Shown in pieces: positions 46,101 to 58,327 of a DNA stretch of 64,000 bases; the first letter of the stretch is position 1; every line of letters starts with the position of its first letter. The stretch is from positions 63,167,080-63,231,079 of the forward strand of contig CM023538.1 of NCBI GenBank assembly GCA_013350335.1, written 5' to 3'. The notes under the pieces were generated by a model. The model searched no databases. It was not told the DNA's origin and saw only the letters and a program-made list of their open reading frames with translations. Both the position numbers and the translations under genes were made by a program. The stretch is from Chimonanthus salicifolius. Taxonomy: Eukaryota > Streptophyta > Magnoliopsida > Laurales > Calycanthaceae.

Positions 46101-48780
46101 GTGCTAGATGAAATGCATCTGTGCACACCCAACTGGGGACACGCCCATGATTTGTAGGTTTAAATTGATCTGAACTATAATTTGTTAAATATTCTGACAT
46201 GATGATATTAAGATAATCACCCTTTAGGAGCAGAATAGCAAACAGATAAAGTAAATAACAACAATGAAGAAAATTATTTTTTTTCCTTTTTGTTGTTCAT
46301 TCATTCAATGAGAAGATAATATTGATGTGTCTCATATATCAAAATTCTCTGATGCAATATAGAAAAATTTCCTTCTGCTGAAATGGAAACTGTGGTTCAG
46401 TTATTCAGAAAACTGATCTTTGGCTTACAACATGGAGCAGGTTCCGTTCGTTGATATCTGCAACACACTGTTAGATCCCAATTTGCCTCTCACTGTTTTG
46501 GATTATGAAGAATTTGGTGACCCCAGGGTTAAAACTGAATTTGATTCAATACGCAGTTACTCTCCTTATGACAACATTCCTCCAGGAACTTGTCTTCCTT
46601 CAATACTGGTCACATCATCATTTCATGACTCAAGGTGGGTTGTGGGCCCTTCTTCAGATGGCCTATTAGTATTTTGTCTATTATATTTTTGTAGTTGCAC
46701 TTTTTCATCCATTATACATGTCTTATTTCCAAAACAATTGAGACTGTTCAGTTTTGGGGCACTGAACAGTGTCTGTTATAGCTCAAAAATCTTGCTTATT
46801 TTATAAATTTAAGCATGTAATATCCCATTTTATTTGGATCTTATGACTTTTCTTTTAAAGTCGTTCTATTGTTAGAAACTTGGTATCATCTGATCAATGT
46901 CATTTTAAAGTTGTATGTCATCCACTATGCATCCTTCTTTTAGATGCACCATATTGGCATGCATGTTTTGCAGTGACTATGATGGATGAGTTGCCACAAT
47001 GTTTGGATTTGCCGAAGAGGCAAAAGGGAGTTATTTTTCCTTAAAAGCCAATAAAAACTCAAGAACTCAAGTCAACTTTTTTTCATTGAGTCAACTCAAT
47101 TTTATCAGTGTAAAAAAGTCAAGATCAGTCAAAATGTATTAAAATTATATATAATAAATATAATATAATATAATTTATGTTAATTACAAAGAATATGAAG
47201 AATCCTACAAAAAAAATTAAAAAATGAAAAAAAAAAGATAGAAAAGTATAGCAAACAAAACAAAACAAAACAAAAGTTGAAAAGATGAATAAGAAGATAA
47301 ACTTAGAAAAATAAGAAAAATTGGCAAATATAATAAATTTTAAAAAACAAGAAAAACAAAGAAGGGAAAAAAAGATGACTAATGAAGAAAATATGAAAAG
47401 AACAAGAACAAAGAAAAAAACGAAAAGAGACAGAAATTATGAAATTGAAAAAAGGAGGAGAAAAGAAGAGATTGAAGAAGGAAAAAATGAAAAAAATAAA
47501 ATAAAAGAAGAAGAAGAAGATGATGATGAAATGAAGAAAGAAGTTGAGATGAGATATCCTCTTCCTCTCAGTCTCCCTAATACTGCTTTGCCTCACTTCT
47601 CTTTCAAACCCTTATCCCACATGAAATAAATGGGTGAGTTTTTTTTTTTTCAACATTTATACCTTTTAATTTCTTCCTCATCATACCCTTGATTTTTTTC
47701 TAAATTGTATCCCTTACCTTCCTAAAAATAAAAAAAGGTGACTCCAAAATTCCATATCATAGTAACAAAATTGTGGTCAATTTGTTGGACTAGGCCTAGA
47801 TTATAGTGTTCATTTTTGAAATATCAGAAGATTTTTTTTGGAAATATCAGTTGATATTCAAAAACATTGACCAATTTTTTTTACTCTAGGCAAGGACCAA
47901 AAAAATTCTCCTAGCTGATTTTTTTTTTTAATCTCAATTCATGTCCCATTTGAATCTCCCTCAAACAACTCGGCTGAATCAAGTTTGGTGACTTGACTGA
48001 TTTTTTGGTCTAACTCAGCAAGCCATCTAAGTTGGTGAAACACTCCTATGCCCACAAACTTCGAATGTGCTAATTCAGCGAAGTGTTTTTTTTTTTTTTT
48101 TGGAGTTCTATTGCCATGTCAAAACAAAAGATGCAAAAGGGAGTTCGCCCGCATTAGCGTGACTCAAGGATGTAGTTGGTGATCATCTGGGGCTTTTTGT
48201 TTGTCGGCATCCACTTTATGCTATGGACTTGCATTTTAGACTATGCCCATTACTTGGAAGTACTACATTTACTGTGAACCATCTTTTGATTACTTTATCG
48301 AAAAATGGAACAAGTAGCCTCAATGATGATGATGAAAGCCAGTGCGTGGAACAAACTGGTTTTGCCATTGTGATTTTTGTGCATGTTCTATCCTAAGTGG
48401 GTCACATAAATCAACAGTTTATGAACTCATGAATTAGAAATGATGAAACTATGGGTCCCATTCTTGTACTCTCAAGGACAACGAGTGCACAAGTTGGTCT
48501 TGTCAAGGTCATATATTCATCTGATCAATATGTGTGAGCATCTATTTCCTCACCCATGCTTATAGTAGCTGTCTGTAATGTTTTCAGGGTAGGAGTTTGG
48601 GAACCTGCAAAATGGGTGGCAAAAGTTCGGGAAGAGACATGTCCTATCTGTTCTTCTGCAGTCCTTCTGAAGACAAATATGAGCGGAGGACATTTTGGTG
48701 AGGGTGGTCGTTTTGGATACTGTGAGGAGGCAGCTTTCGAGTATGCTTTTCTGATTAAAGTGATGGGAATGCTTGCTTGA
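34204..48780 (+). CDS. Prolyl oligopeptidase/oligopeptidase B-like serine peptidase (At1g69020-like), twelve exons
   Basis: Exons: 34204-34637, 37243-37400, 37929-38151, 38618-38783, 38874-39080, 41614-41748, 42629-42757, 44149-44253, 44338-44585, 45576-45792, 46441-46634, 48588-48780. Together they give 2409 nt and about 802 aa. The first 50 residues (or a second start at Met24, MLKCRSPIPS) look like an organelle transit peptide. Then come KDPYRWISN, the seven-bladed propeller region (GYVHIGTCRVSPDHKFLAYT ... FLEHHHGFFYILTN), and the alpha/beta-hydrolase domain with catalytic Ser about 651 in GHSAGG, Asp about 737 in SSFHDSRVG and His about 774 in GGHFGEGGR. S9-family enzymes cleave short peptides after basic or prolyl residues. 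Exon 2 fits the family frame only with a GC donor, and the exon 4 end has two candidate donors. All other joins are GT-AG with matching phases. No stop is needed, so the gene is probably functional. Confidence 0.92.
35984..36166 (+). repeat. Diverged tandem duplication in peptidase intron 1
   Basis: Two units of about 90 bp, each beginning tggctcattatttc(a/t)tggga, with ggtgtaa, a gtcat(a/g)catgggtgcacct-like block, and attatta near the end. They are imperfect and show no coding or transposon features. Confidence 0.6.
42812..42852. repeat. Tetranucleotide repeat (ACAT)n followed by (ATGT)n
   Basis: About seven ACAT units run straight into ATGT units, so the tract can fold on itself. It starts 54 bp after the end of peptidase exon 7. 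Confidence 0.85.
43093..43178. repeat. Compound microsatellite (AT)25 (AG)18
   Basis: An uninterrupted AT dinucleotide tract (43093-43142) is followed by an AG tract (43143-43178) in peptidase intron 7. Such compound tracts are usually length-polymorphic. Confidence 0.9.
45801..45870 (+). repeat. Perfect 35-bp tandem duplication beside the exon 10 donor
   Basis: 45801-45835 and 45836-45870 are identical, each starting tctgcttcttgttatttt. The first copy begins 8 bp past the exon 10 boundary at 45792. The identity implies a recent event. Confidence 0.88.
47160..47560. repeat. Purine-rich low-complexity block in peptidase intron 11
   Basis: Long runs of A interrupted by G (aagaagaagaag near 47507-47520), with almost no pyrimidines on the plus strand after 47300. 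Open frames through it are simple Lys/Glu/Arg or Phe/Ser runs and not genes. Confidence 0.8.
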
Positions 48781-49289
48781 TGAAAGTCAATCAGTACTGT
48801 CACAAGGTAAGTTCCAATCAACGGAGATGCTAATTTTTTCTAGCTATCATGGTTGGGTTCCCTGGCAACAATGGAAGTTTTTGCAATTAGAGCTGCATCT
48901 AACTATGCTATTCATGTGCTGGACAAATTGTTCCTCTCACTCTCTGTCATCATTATGAAGAATTCATTCTGGGGGAACCTATTTAAATCATGGTTATGGA
49001 TTTATGATACATGCTAGTAGGAGCTAGGCTTTTTCTCCATGAAGGTTTGAACTGATATTTGGAGCCTGTACAATTGTATGTATATATATGAACAGAACTT
49101 TTCAGGATGTTTGGAACATTTTTCCTTGGAGCCTTTATTTTGAAGGAAAAAGATTCATTGGTGCATTGAATCAGAACTAGTTACATATGTGATTATCTGA
49201 ATTCTTTTTCTGGTACTGAATATAATTTATCCATTATTTATCAGGGTGATGGAGATGTATATGCTACGTTTGATGAGTAGATTAACTCT
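48781..49289. other. Start of the peptidase 3' untranslated region
   Basis: A strong donor-like CACAAG|GTAAGTTCC lies 28 bp after the stop (GT at 48809), so the 3' untranslated region may be spliced. Candidate downstream acceptors are at about 51890 (ttctctgcag) and 52130 (atgggcag). Otherwise no feature is seen. Confidence 0.4.
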
Positions 49290-49830
49290 AAAGCCCCAAT
49301 AGATAACAAAATGAGAGAAACTCATCTAAGGTGGTTTCAGCATGTAAAAAGAAGACCAGAGACGACCCTAGTATGTTGAGTGGAAGGGATACAAGTCATA
49401 GGCAAAGGGAAAAGAGGTAGACCGGTGAAAATGTGGAATGGAGGGATAAAAATTGATAAATAATGGAGTTACTAGCTGTATGGTTAATGATAGGCATAGG
49501 GTCATGTTAGTAGAATTCTAAATGCGACTCCGGTACATAAAGTTGAAAAGTTACAGATCGAAGGCACTAGGAAGAGAGGCCAACTACTGAAAGCTTGGAG
49601 GGAAGGGACCAAGAAGGACATGCTAGACTGTAGAGTAATTGATGGCATGGTTTATAATAGGGTCAATTAGAGAAGAGCTCGTAAAACTGACCTCGGATAG
49701 ATAGGATTCTGGTCTTTGATGATAATGATGATTATAGGCCTTGGGTCAAATGGAGTAGACTAAAAAACTGACCCCTGATAAATGGGATATTGGCTTTTGA
49801 TGATGGTGATGATGACGATAAGATCTCATT
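49290..49830 (+). mobile_element. Two RTE-type LINE 3' tails in tandem
   Basis: The first (about 49305-49530) reads MRETHLRWFQHVKRRPETT, VEGIQVIGKGKRGRPVKMW, NGGIKID. The second (about 49540-49710) reads VEGTRKRGQLLKAWREGTKK, DMLDCRVIDGMVYNR. Each ends in an aaactgacc(t/c)c...ttgatgat tail, repeated at about 49680-49735 and 49763-49820. The motifs are those at the C-terminus of RTE-clade LINEs. Stops are present and there is no reverse-transcriptase core. Confidence 0.75.
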
Positions 49831-50449
49831 GTCACCACCACCATCATTTAGTGTTGTCCGATCCATATGGATTGTGTGTGAACTGTACTTCTCAAATCGC
49901 CCTTTTCTAGGGCTAATTCCTGTTAGTTTTCAGCTGTACATCTCACTTTCTTGGGACCTTAAAGTAGCAAGGTTTCTGTTTTTCAAGTGGAGCACTGTCT
50001 TGACCTTCTATGCACATATGGGAACCTTGTGTAACATTCCTTCATTCTCTCTTCTATTGGAGCAACCTGTAGATCACCTCTTATATTCTCATCCTGTGTT
50101 TTATCCTCTTGTTACTCCATACACCCATCTTAGGCTGTCAGGAAAGATAGCTAGGATTTTCTTTGCGTTCTTGTTGTTTCTTTACATCTCAAATTAAGTT
50201 CTGGTCAATAATAAAATTGAACTGTTGCCTTATACTGAAGTCCTTTTCATTGAAGTGGCACTTGGTGATCGCATAGATCTATTTGTGCACCTTGCTTTAA
50301 TCCTCTAGACAATATCATCATGTAGCACTCCATTTTGCTTTATGGTTGCACCCAGATGATATTACATTGTGCAAGCAAGTGATCGCCAATTCTCTTTACT
50401 TTCTGGACCACTAAACCTCAGTTGCCTCTGAACTTGCTCAAAAGACCTT
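49831..50449. other. Unassigned spacer between LINE remnants
   Basis: Contains an open frame (49790-50197) rich in Phe, Leu and Ser with no family resemblance. It is probably chance or repeat-derived. Confidence 0.35.
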
Positions 50450-51640
50450 TTTCAAAGTTGTAGTTTATCACTAGCTTTGGGTCTTGTCAATCAGTACCAT
50501 ATCATTTGCGAACACTATACATCTGCCAAAAAGTTGGCCATAACCAAGGCAGTTAAACAGGGGCGTAAATTGAACTGTTCCATTTCCAACTTTAGAGCCT
50601 AATCTCTCTAAAAATGGTTCATCATCATCATCAAATCTGTTTTCCCATCAACTTTTTGAATTCTAGTTTCCCATCTTATCCTATCAAAAATATGTTCTCT
50701 GTCACTATAATTTGTAGTATCCTTTCTTACCACATTAATTCAAGTCATTAATGACCTCCCCTTGTCTTTAGTACCTTCTACTTGTAACCATTCAATTTTT
50801 CATATGGGGGTTTGTCTCTAGTATTCTTTATATGGACCTAAACCATCTTAAACAACATTCTCTCGTCTTTTCTTCAACTAAGGCAAGCTTAAGGTCTTGT
50901 TACACCACACATCGATCTCAACATATTTCTCTGCACTATTGCTTTTCTTTGTCACCCCATATTCAACAGCATATAACGTTGTATGTCTCACTAGTGTCTC
51001 TGTAGAAATACACTTTTAAATTGGTACAATAATCTTCTAGCACATAACATTTTACTAGCTTGTTTGAACTTAGTACACCATGCATTGATGCTACTAGGTA
51101 TATGCCTATATCCAAATAAGACCCTTCAGTTAGTCGTATAGTTGCCCTCAAGTATCAAAATATCTTGTGGTTTAGTACCAAGTCACTTTCAAGTTCAATT
51201 AATTCATCGTTCTTAACTGGTACTCTCCAATCCATTAAACTTGCCAACACGTGTATTCTTTATTTGATGGACTTTTAGGCCTTCTCTCAAAAGCTTGTCC
51301 ACGTTTCCAACTTATTTAGTCAAATTTCCTGTAGTTTCTCTTAGGTTTTTTATGTTAACGTGTCCATATAGAAAGCAAACAAATAGTGCCTGTGCATTTA
51401 ATGGGCCCAGCGCCTACTAGGAAATCTTCCCTCCATATACTGTTCATGCACTTGTTACCCTTTCATACATACATGTCTCATTTAACGTATTCCTTTGGGA
51501 TGTCATTTTCTACTTACCATTTACCAAATTAATTGCCTTTGCACCATATCCTAGGTTTTATCTAAATTCATAAAAACTGGTAAATTTTTCTTCTGTGTAA
51601 ACTATTTTTCACAAGTTGTTTCAATAGAAAAGTAGCTTAT
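50450..51640 (-). mobile_element. Antisense RTE-type LINE remnant
   Basis: On the minus strand, from right to left: SINAWCTKFKQASKMLCARR (VLCDKK-like region), LLYQFKSVFLQRH, YAVEYGVTKKSNSAEKYVEI, then CLRWFRSI, VEGTKDKGRSLMT, FDRIRWETRIQKVDGKTD and a GATGATGATGATGA tail near 50630. Further left (about 50520-50480) a shuffled piece reads CIVFANDMVLIDKTQS, a decayed form of the reverse-transcriptase FADDIVL box. The pieces are out of order, so the locus has been rearranged. Confidence 0.72.
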
Positions 51641-52857
51641 TCTATCGATTAGGTTGGCTTAAATTTAAATTGATCAGAATACCAGATACCATCATGATAT
51701 CAACACAATTCCATAGTTTGGCCTCATACCTATTGCACTAGTATGTCCTCAACGTGTCTATTAGAATCAGATTTTGTTCCTAATATTCAAGTAGAAAGAT
51801 GGTTAGTATTTGAATTTGCACTAAGTAGAATTCACTTCATTAAAGACTTTTAATTACCAACTTCCATTCTAATGCAACTCTTCTCTGCAGATACTTGTGA
51901 TGCGGGGAGCCAGGGGGAGGATTTTTAGTACCATATGAGAGATTTTTAAAAGCACAGAGAAACTGGAGACTGAGTTGGACAGCGACTTGAGATGATGAGT
52001 TTTGAAGGTACTAGTTTTCTTGGTCTTTATTTATTTCAACTTGGAAGTCACTTGAAAGTTTGTATTTTTTTTCTCCCTCAATTTTGATTTTTTAATTATG
52101 AAACAATATTGTCCACTAATATGGGCAGAACCAGACAGTTACACGTGGCGGGAATGTAACTAACATGGTCGGTCCTATTCACTACAACGATAGCAAAATT
52201 AGAGGCAACTTGATATTCCAGCATTCTGAACAATTGACACTTCCATGCAGTGTGCTGCATACTTTGATTGTTTATATCCATTGGTCAAAACAGAACATTT
52301 TTTCTGGCGTCGGATATTTCCTTTGTTCATATTGGTCGCACAACAAATGGCATGGCAGTTGTTCTTGCCAAAAATGAGACCCGCCAACTCAGTTTTTGGA
52401 GTTTTCTGCATTTAAATAATGGGAGTTTTGGAGTAACCTTTTGTATGATGTTTGTCACTTTTTGTTGTAGTCTTGTGCTGCACAGTTTGTTTAATTCTTT
52501 TAGTCTGTTTTTGTTTTTTTTTTTATACTTTTTATTTCTCTTTTAATGAAATTTTTGACGTTACCTCTAAAAGAGACGAGCATTTTTTAACAACTTTTTG
52601 AGAATTGAGATAAACTGTGGAGGGTCGGTATGCAGAAATCCAATGATTTTTCTTATCAATTTACCGCTGTGAAACTATAGTGTGATTTAAGTAAAATGTA
52701 GAATACAAATTTACCACACTAAAACGGAGAGCGATCCTCCCACGGGCATTTCGTGTTTAGCGACACGGGTTTTAGAGTATTCTTGATTTTACCTTCCGCA
52801 TGAATAGTAAAATTTCAATATGCTATTTTTACTGTTCATCGGTGAGTTGAATTGCAT
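51641..52857. other. Spacer with possible distal 3' untranslated exons, no gene
   Basis: Acceptor-like sites at about 51890 and 52130 and a donor-like GTACTAG at about 52010 could define non-coding exons of the upstream peptidase gene. This is inference only. An open frame at 52268-52546 ends in Phe/Leu runs and is not convincing. Confidence 0.3.
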
Positions 52858-53240
52858 TGTTCATGATTTTCGGCGAGCCGGCTTGCAATTTTGGAGAGCT
52901 GATTTCAGGAAATATTGCACTGTTTATGATTTTCGGCTAGCCGACTTAAAATTTCGGAGAGGCGATTTCAAGAAACATTGCACTGTTCATGATTTTCGAC
53001 GAGCTGACTTGCAATTCGGAGAGTCGATTTCAGGAAACATTGCATTGTTCATGATTTTCGGCGAGCCGATTTTTAATTCGGAGAGCTGATTTCAGGAAAT
53101 ATTGTACTATTCATGATTTTCGACAAGCCGACTTGTAATTTTGTTGAGCCGATTTTAGGAAACATTGCACTGTTAATGATTTTCGGCGAGTCGACTTACA
53201 ATTCGGAGAGCCGATTTCAGGAGAATTGCATTGTTCATGT
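52858..53240 (+). repeat. Minisatellite, unit 62-63 bp, six copies
   Basis: Units start at about 52858, 52921, 52984, 53046, 53108 and 53171, with a partial at 53232. Each begins tgttcatgattttcggcgag, continues with a cgacttgcaattcggag block and ends atttcaggaaacattgca. Copies differ at scattered sites. The first units are 63 bp, so an open frame crosses four of them as a 21-residue repeat, but later 62-bp units break it. Confidence 0.9.
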
Positions 53241-55589
53241 ATTCTTCTTTCCGGTACAGAAGGTGGAGGGCAAATTCGGCATACGTTAAAAATGTGTCTG
53301 TATAACCCCCTCCCCACCCCGCCCCACACTAAAACTGAGTAAAATTGAGGAGCACACTGTCTAAGGCATCACTTGTTAAACTCTTAAAGCCGGTTCAATT
53401 CTTAAAACATGGATTTGAATGGTTGTTTGCCAATCAAAATCCGAAGAATCCTACAATTTGCAAGATATTAGACTTGATCATTGTATTAAGTCGTGTCAAG
53501 TGAGCTGGATACTAATGGACTGATAAGACATTGAATTCTGGCGTTAATGACTTATTCCAAACTTATTTAATTGATTTGACATAAAAGTCATGGTTTGAGG
53601 TGCTAAAGAGGGAGGTTGTCAATTTCTTTTGAGAAGTCAATTCTGAAAAAAAATAATTTTGGGTGATTAACATTAAATTTTCTAATCTCCTCTCGTTGGA
53701 AATTAATTTTTTGAAAAAAAGAGAGATTTCATGTTTTGTACTTTTGGCAAAACAAAAAAAATTATTAGAAGAGGAAAATTACTCTTTTATCATTCTTTAC
53801 TAGATTTTAGGCTTTGTTTCGATGAGGAGTATATTTCTTAGAGGGGTGTAGTAAGGGATGGGTAACGAGGGGAGTGTAATAAAAAATGAGCAAAGGTATT
53901 CAAAGGAGAGGGGTAAAGAAAGGCAAAAAAGTTGTTTTTTTTATCTTTACCTTTAAATTATCAAATAAGATAATGAGGGGTGTTATCCCATTACTCTTCT
54001 ATACCCTTCATCCAAATGCATATTCGTCGGGACTATGAAAATGGGAGAAAGTAAGGGATTCTTCTTAAACTTATTTGACAATTTTTTAGGAGGAAAAACA
54101 ATAATTAGACTACGGCATAGCATGCTACCCCTTTTTCTTTCATTTTTTATAAATGGATGAGACTGATGCTATACATATGTAATTTTCTCAATCTACGTAC
54201 ATTAATTAAGTCGAAACAAAGAGGCCTTGTACTAAAGCCACCCAAAGTAGTAGAAACACACCAAAGACTGTCTTTTGAAAACTCTCCAATCTCCCTATCC
54301 CACTGCCTCCTAATTGTCTATAACAATAAAGATCTAATCTGTTGGAATGATCCATCCTTTGATCCTCAGCGGAGCCTACCAAAGGATTTTGCATTTCCAA
54401 TAATTATGCTTTAATAATGACAAGATTGCATCTGCCGACAGTTTTTCTGGCTCCTATAGTTGCCGTACCCTACTACCTCTCCAATATTTGTTGGTGCAAA
54501 CATATCAATGTAGTACTTAGCAGTTTAGACGTCTCATCTTTATAAAGATTTGAAAATCGATTTTGTCTTCGGGCACAAAATCTAGAAAATTGGTGAATCC
54601 ATTTGTAGGGTCACTTGGCCTGGTCGATGATCATGACCCATCTGCTACCCAAATTGTGAAAGACAAGAAAAAGAGCTCTCACATTCTAGGCTTCTTCTTT
54701 TTTTTTTTTTTTTTACATTTTTCTATACATCATAACCAATTACATTATCAATATGGGTGTAAGTTCAACTGGTTGTTCTCTGTCTCAAAATGTAGGAGGT
54801 CATGAGTTCGACCTTTCATTGCCTAACTTTGGTGTACCTTAGGAGTAGTGGGCCAGAGTATCAATTACATTGGCAGTCTCACCATCATCATCTAGCCATT
54901 TCTTTCGTCAATATGAAGCAGACTTTAATATTTTGATTTAGTAAAACTCATTTTATGGATCAAGTGCTGGACGTCTTTGAGATTTGAAGTTAACTTTTAA
55001 AATTGTAATTATGAGTCTTGACCAATTGTACTACAATTTCTTGTCAAGATGAGTCCTCTCAATAGATTATGGATTATAATAGTATCAATATATTAGAGCT
55101 TATAATATAATTGATAAATGTTCATGGTTACAACGATGAAGTTTGTAAATTTGGGTATTTTCACATTTTGGAAAGATGAGAAACTATGTTTTTATGATAT
55201 GAAAAAATTATATAACCCGACCTAGACCTATAAACGATAAAGAATATAATTATGGATAAGATTGAATTGACAAATGAGAATAGAAAGGAGATATTAAATA
55301 GATGAATTAAAGACTTTCATTAAGATGACTATGATGATGATGATCATGATAATATCATGCTTGGCATACTTTAGTTAGGGACGTTTAGGAAATTTGCCCA
55401 TCCAACAACTAGGGTTATCTAAGTGGCCAGACCAATACAAATTTAAAGTCGATTAGTCAAGCTGCATGCTGCTGGCTCATTTGGACAGCTTGCCGGTTAC
55501 AATCTAGAAAAAGGATGGAAACGGATTGGGCGCTGGCTAGGCCCATAATTAGCCTTGAGTTTGGTCCAATTATTAATTTATCCTGACAT
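53241..55589. other. Gene-poor region
   Basis: AT-rich with no recognised gene. At about 54750-54845 there is a weak tRNA-like pattern (gtaagttcaactggttg, then tgagttcgacctttcat) that may be a further SINE, lying next to a T-rich tract at about 54696-54715. A GAT-repeat occurs near 55330. Confidence 0.4.
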
Positions 55590-55870
55590 GCATGTGTAGG
55601 GACTGGGTATTCAGTTTAAAAGGCTAGTTCGTTAGGTAGAACGACTTAAGTTCTTTATAAGTCTCTAAATCTCCTTTTCACAATCAATGTGAGACTCATT
55701 TGTTGTCTCAACAATCCCTTCTCGAACGATGCTCGTCGGCAGATAGAACGTCGCCAGCCACCCCATTCATCAAGAAGACCCCTTGAGTCCACGTTCATTG
55801 AATTGGAGATATGACTATGACACCATTTGTTAGAATTAGATTCCATTCCATCGTTAATCGAACCGGATGC
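55590..55870 (-). mobile_element. Possible LTR fragment
   Basis: On the minus strand: AGTCTCACATTGATTGTGAA, then AGACTTATAAAGAACTTAAG. This resembles the promoter part of many plant LTRs (a stop-and-TATA segment followed by a short transcribed leader). No partner LTR, primer-binding site or duplication was found. Confidence 0.3.
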
Positions 55871-56881
55871 GAGCCAGATTTTACAGGGCTTTTAAGTATT
55901 ATGGGTATGTGGAGTTCTACGCCCACCTCTAAACTTTAAAGTGTGGATTCACCATGTTCAGTGCCTTGATCCAAAAGAAAACTGTTTCTCAAGCCATTCA
56001 TTATAAAGGGTAACTGATATTTGAATAATTTTTATTGGAGATGCAATGGAAACAAAAAGGGCCCTTTCAAAAAACAATTAAAGAAAAATTCAAAGTTGCT
56101 ATTGAAAGCACATTGAAAATTCAAGAGAAACCCATTTCAAAAGATCATTTTGTTTATTCTAAGTGTTATTATTATATTCTTTAATGAAGCGTGCACTTAA
56201 TAGCTCACTTCTTAATAGTTTCTTAAATGTTTTCATTACATTTCACAGTTTCTTTATAATTAATCTCTAAGTATCTTTATTTATATGTTATCTACCGCTT
56301 TATATGTTCGAGTGGTTGGATATCTCCACTTTCTACAAGAGGTCTTATCTTTGAATACTTGGGGCGTCTTACCCGATCTATCGTGCTTGTGAATGGTATC
56401 ATAGATCCAGAATTTTTTAAATGATCACCACATAGTAGAGTCGGCAGGTTTCCACGGTTTTAAAAGAATATGTTTCATTAATCATTATTCAATTTATTCT
56501 ACATATTATGTGATCCTTCAACACTCTATTCCTGCTTAATATTCATTTTCTGTCCTAACTTTGATTTGAACTTACGTGTCATACATAATTTGATCATTCC
56601 TTATTTGATTAGTTATTACATCCATTCCAATTTTAGTCCTTCACGAAACTAGACTTTTTGGCAAATACTCTACCTAGCATTGGGCCTTTCACACTCTAAT
56701 CAAAATGGTCCAAATCATGGGCCTCCTTGTCTACAACAATTTTAAGTTTTAAATGTCACCCAAAATCAAAATTGGTATATCATATCAAATCAACTTTTAA
56801 AACTATCAACCGACATTTTAGTTTGCATAATTTTCTTTTGATAATTTGTGCTAGTTCATGTGGAGAACAAAAAAAATTTTA
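55871..56881. other. AT-rich spacer, nothing recognised
   Basis: No open frame, repeat or RNA gene that I can support. Confidence 0.4.
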
Positions 56882-56992
56882 ACCGGGTAAAATTAAAGGA
56901 AATGGCCTTTACATGTTGAGAGTAAGACTTGAAACCAGAACTTTCCATAACTTATTGGGGTTCTTAACTGCGAAGGCAACCCTTACGGGTTA
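56882..56992 (-). mobile_element. tRNA-derived SINE, copy 3 (inverted, 3'-truncated)
   Basis: The minus strand reads AACCCGTAAGGGTTGCCTTC, AAGAACCCCAATAAG, then GGTTTCAAGTCTTACTCTCA. This is collinear with the SINE at 32400, including the B-box-like segment, and stops at the equivalent of TTTTACC. No target duplication was identified. Confidence 0.7.
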
Positions 56993-56999
56993 AAACAGT

Positions 57000-57942
57000 T
57001 ATCACAAGACTTTTCAAACAGTTTGGTGGATCCCACTAGGATCTACATGAATGGTGGATTTTAAAGGTTCTGATTTATATATGATATACATAAAATTTCA
57101 TCTTGATCAAATAAGTAAAATCATATTTTTCAAAGCTCTAAAAAATTTAATAGATTAGTTAGGTCAACTAATGTTAAATTCCAAATTAATGTCGAATTCA
57201 GTATAAGTGCAGTTCACAAGGATATATAGTGTGAGGGAGAAATAAATTCATCGGAATCATTGTGGACTGTACAAACCAAAGTTTGTATGAAAGTTTTATA
57301 AAAAATATTTTTAAAAAAATATTAATATTTTAGATACTACAATGATGCTAACCCATCTAAGCAGAGCCCATCTTTGGATGGTTAAGAAAATTTTGATCTT
57401 GTGATGAAATTTGTGGGTAGGTAATGATGTCATTGGTAAACTCATGTGAATCATATTTCTTAAACATGATAAATAACAATCACAGAGACATGTCCAATCC
57501 AAACTGTCCAAATCATGGGTGGGCCCATGATGGGTAATTTTCTTCAAGCTTCTCCTCATTACACCAAAAGAGAAATGAAAACCCTTTGTTAATAATATCA
57601 ATAATAACACAGGGTTTAAAATGGAGGAAACATCTCTCCTTATGTGTGGTCTTTTCTCCAATCTTTATCAGTCTCTTTCTCTCTCACATTTATACATACG
57701 CCCCACTTCAATACTCTGCAACTTCCATTCAATCTCATGAGTTACTTTGGATTCTTAACATCCTTAAAAGCATAAACACCCTCTTGTTTTAATTTCTTTT
57801 TCAGCTGTGAAATGATCCATTAAACCAAAGACAAGGAGTTAGATCAAATCTTAATTGTTATTAGAATGTGTCTCACTTGATTTAATTCAACAATGAATAT
57901 CACATAAGGAAGACTCTAAAACATGAAATGTTTTAACTAAAT
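57000..57942. other. Spacer, nothing recognised
   Basis: AT-rich, with phrases such as gggcccatgatgggta that look like worn repeats. No gene. Confidence 0.4.
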
Positions 57943-58223
57943 TTAGGGCTGAAATTCAGATCGGGTTTCAATAAATTCAATTAAACCCATGTAAAAAATT
58001 ATGAAATCCGATTCGAATTGTTGACCCAAGTTACTCAGATTGAGTTGGATCGGGTCAGATTGCTTTTAAATTTCTTAACTCAACCCGACCCAAATTTCAT
58101 ACGGGTTTATTTTTTCCCAACTCGGCTCGATCCGAGATATATAAAAACATAATACAAACACATTAATTTATTGGGTCGGGTCGTGTAGGTCAGATTAAAA
58201 CCCAACCCAAATTTCACCCCTAA
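57943..58223. mobile_element. MITE-like element, GGGTCGGGTT family, copy 1
   Basis: Starts TTAGGGCTGAAATT and ends AACCCAAATTTCACCCCTAA, inverted ends of a type shared with elements at 62228 and 63251. The interior is rich in alternating GGGT and GACCC motifs. It is non-coding. Confidence 0.6.
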
Positions 58224-58327
58224 GCTAAACTGATGCTGATGGGCAGTTTATTTATTTTTAACGCTTTTCTAATCAAAGGCATGGCTAAAATCCAATCGTC
58301 CAACTATTAAATTAATTTCATAATTAA

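Noticed and set aside
47303..47629. Overlapping frames of about 100 codons on both strands
   Set aside because: They are simple Lys/Glu or Phe/Ser runs from a purine-rich block inside a peptidase intron.
52820..53089. Frame with a 21-residue repeat
   Set aside because: It follows from the 63-bp unit length. Later 62-bp units break it and there is no start, promoter or homologue in support.
52858..53240. Resemblance to a CRISPR-like array of regular units
   Set aside because: Units are contiguous and similar along their whole length with no unique spacers, and the DNA is from a plant nucleus.
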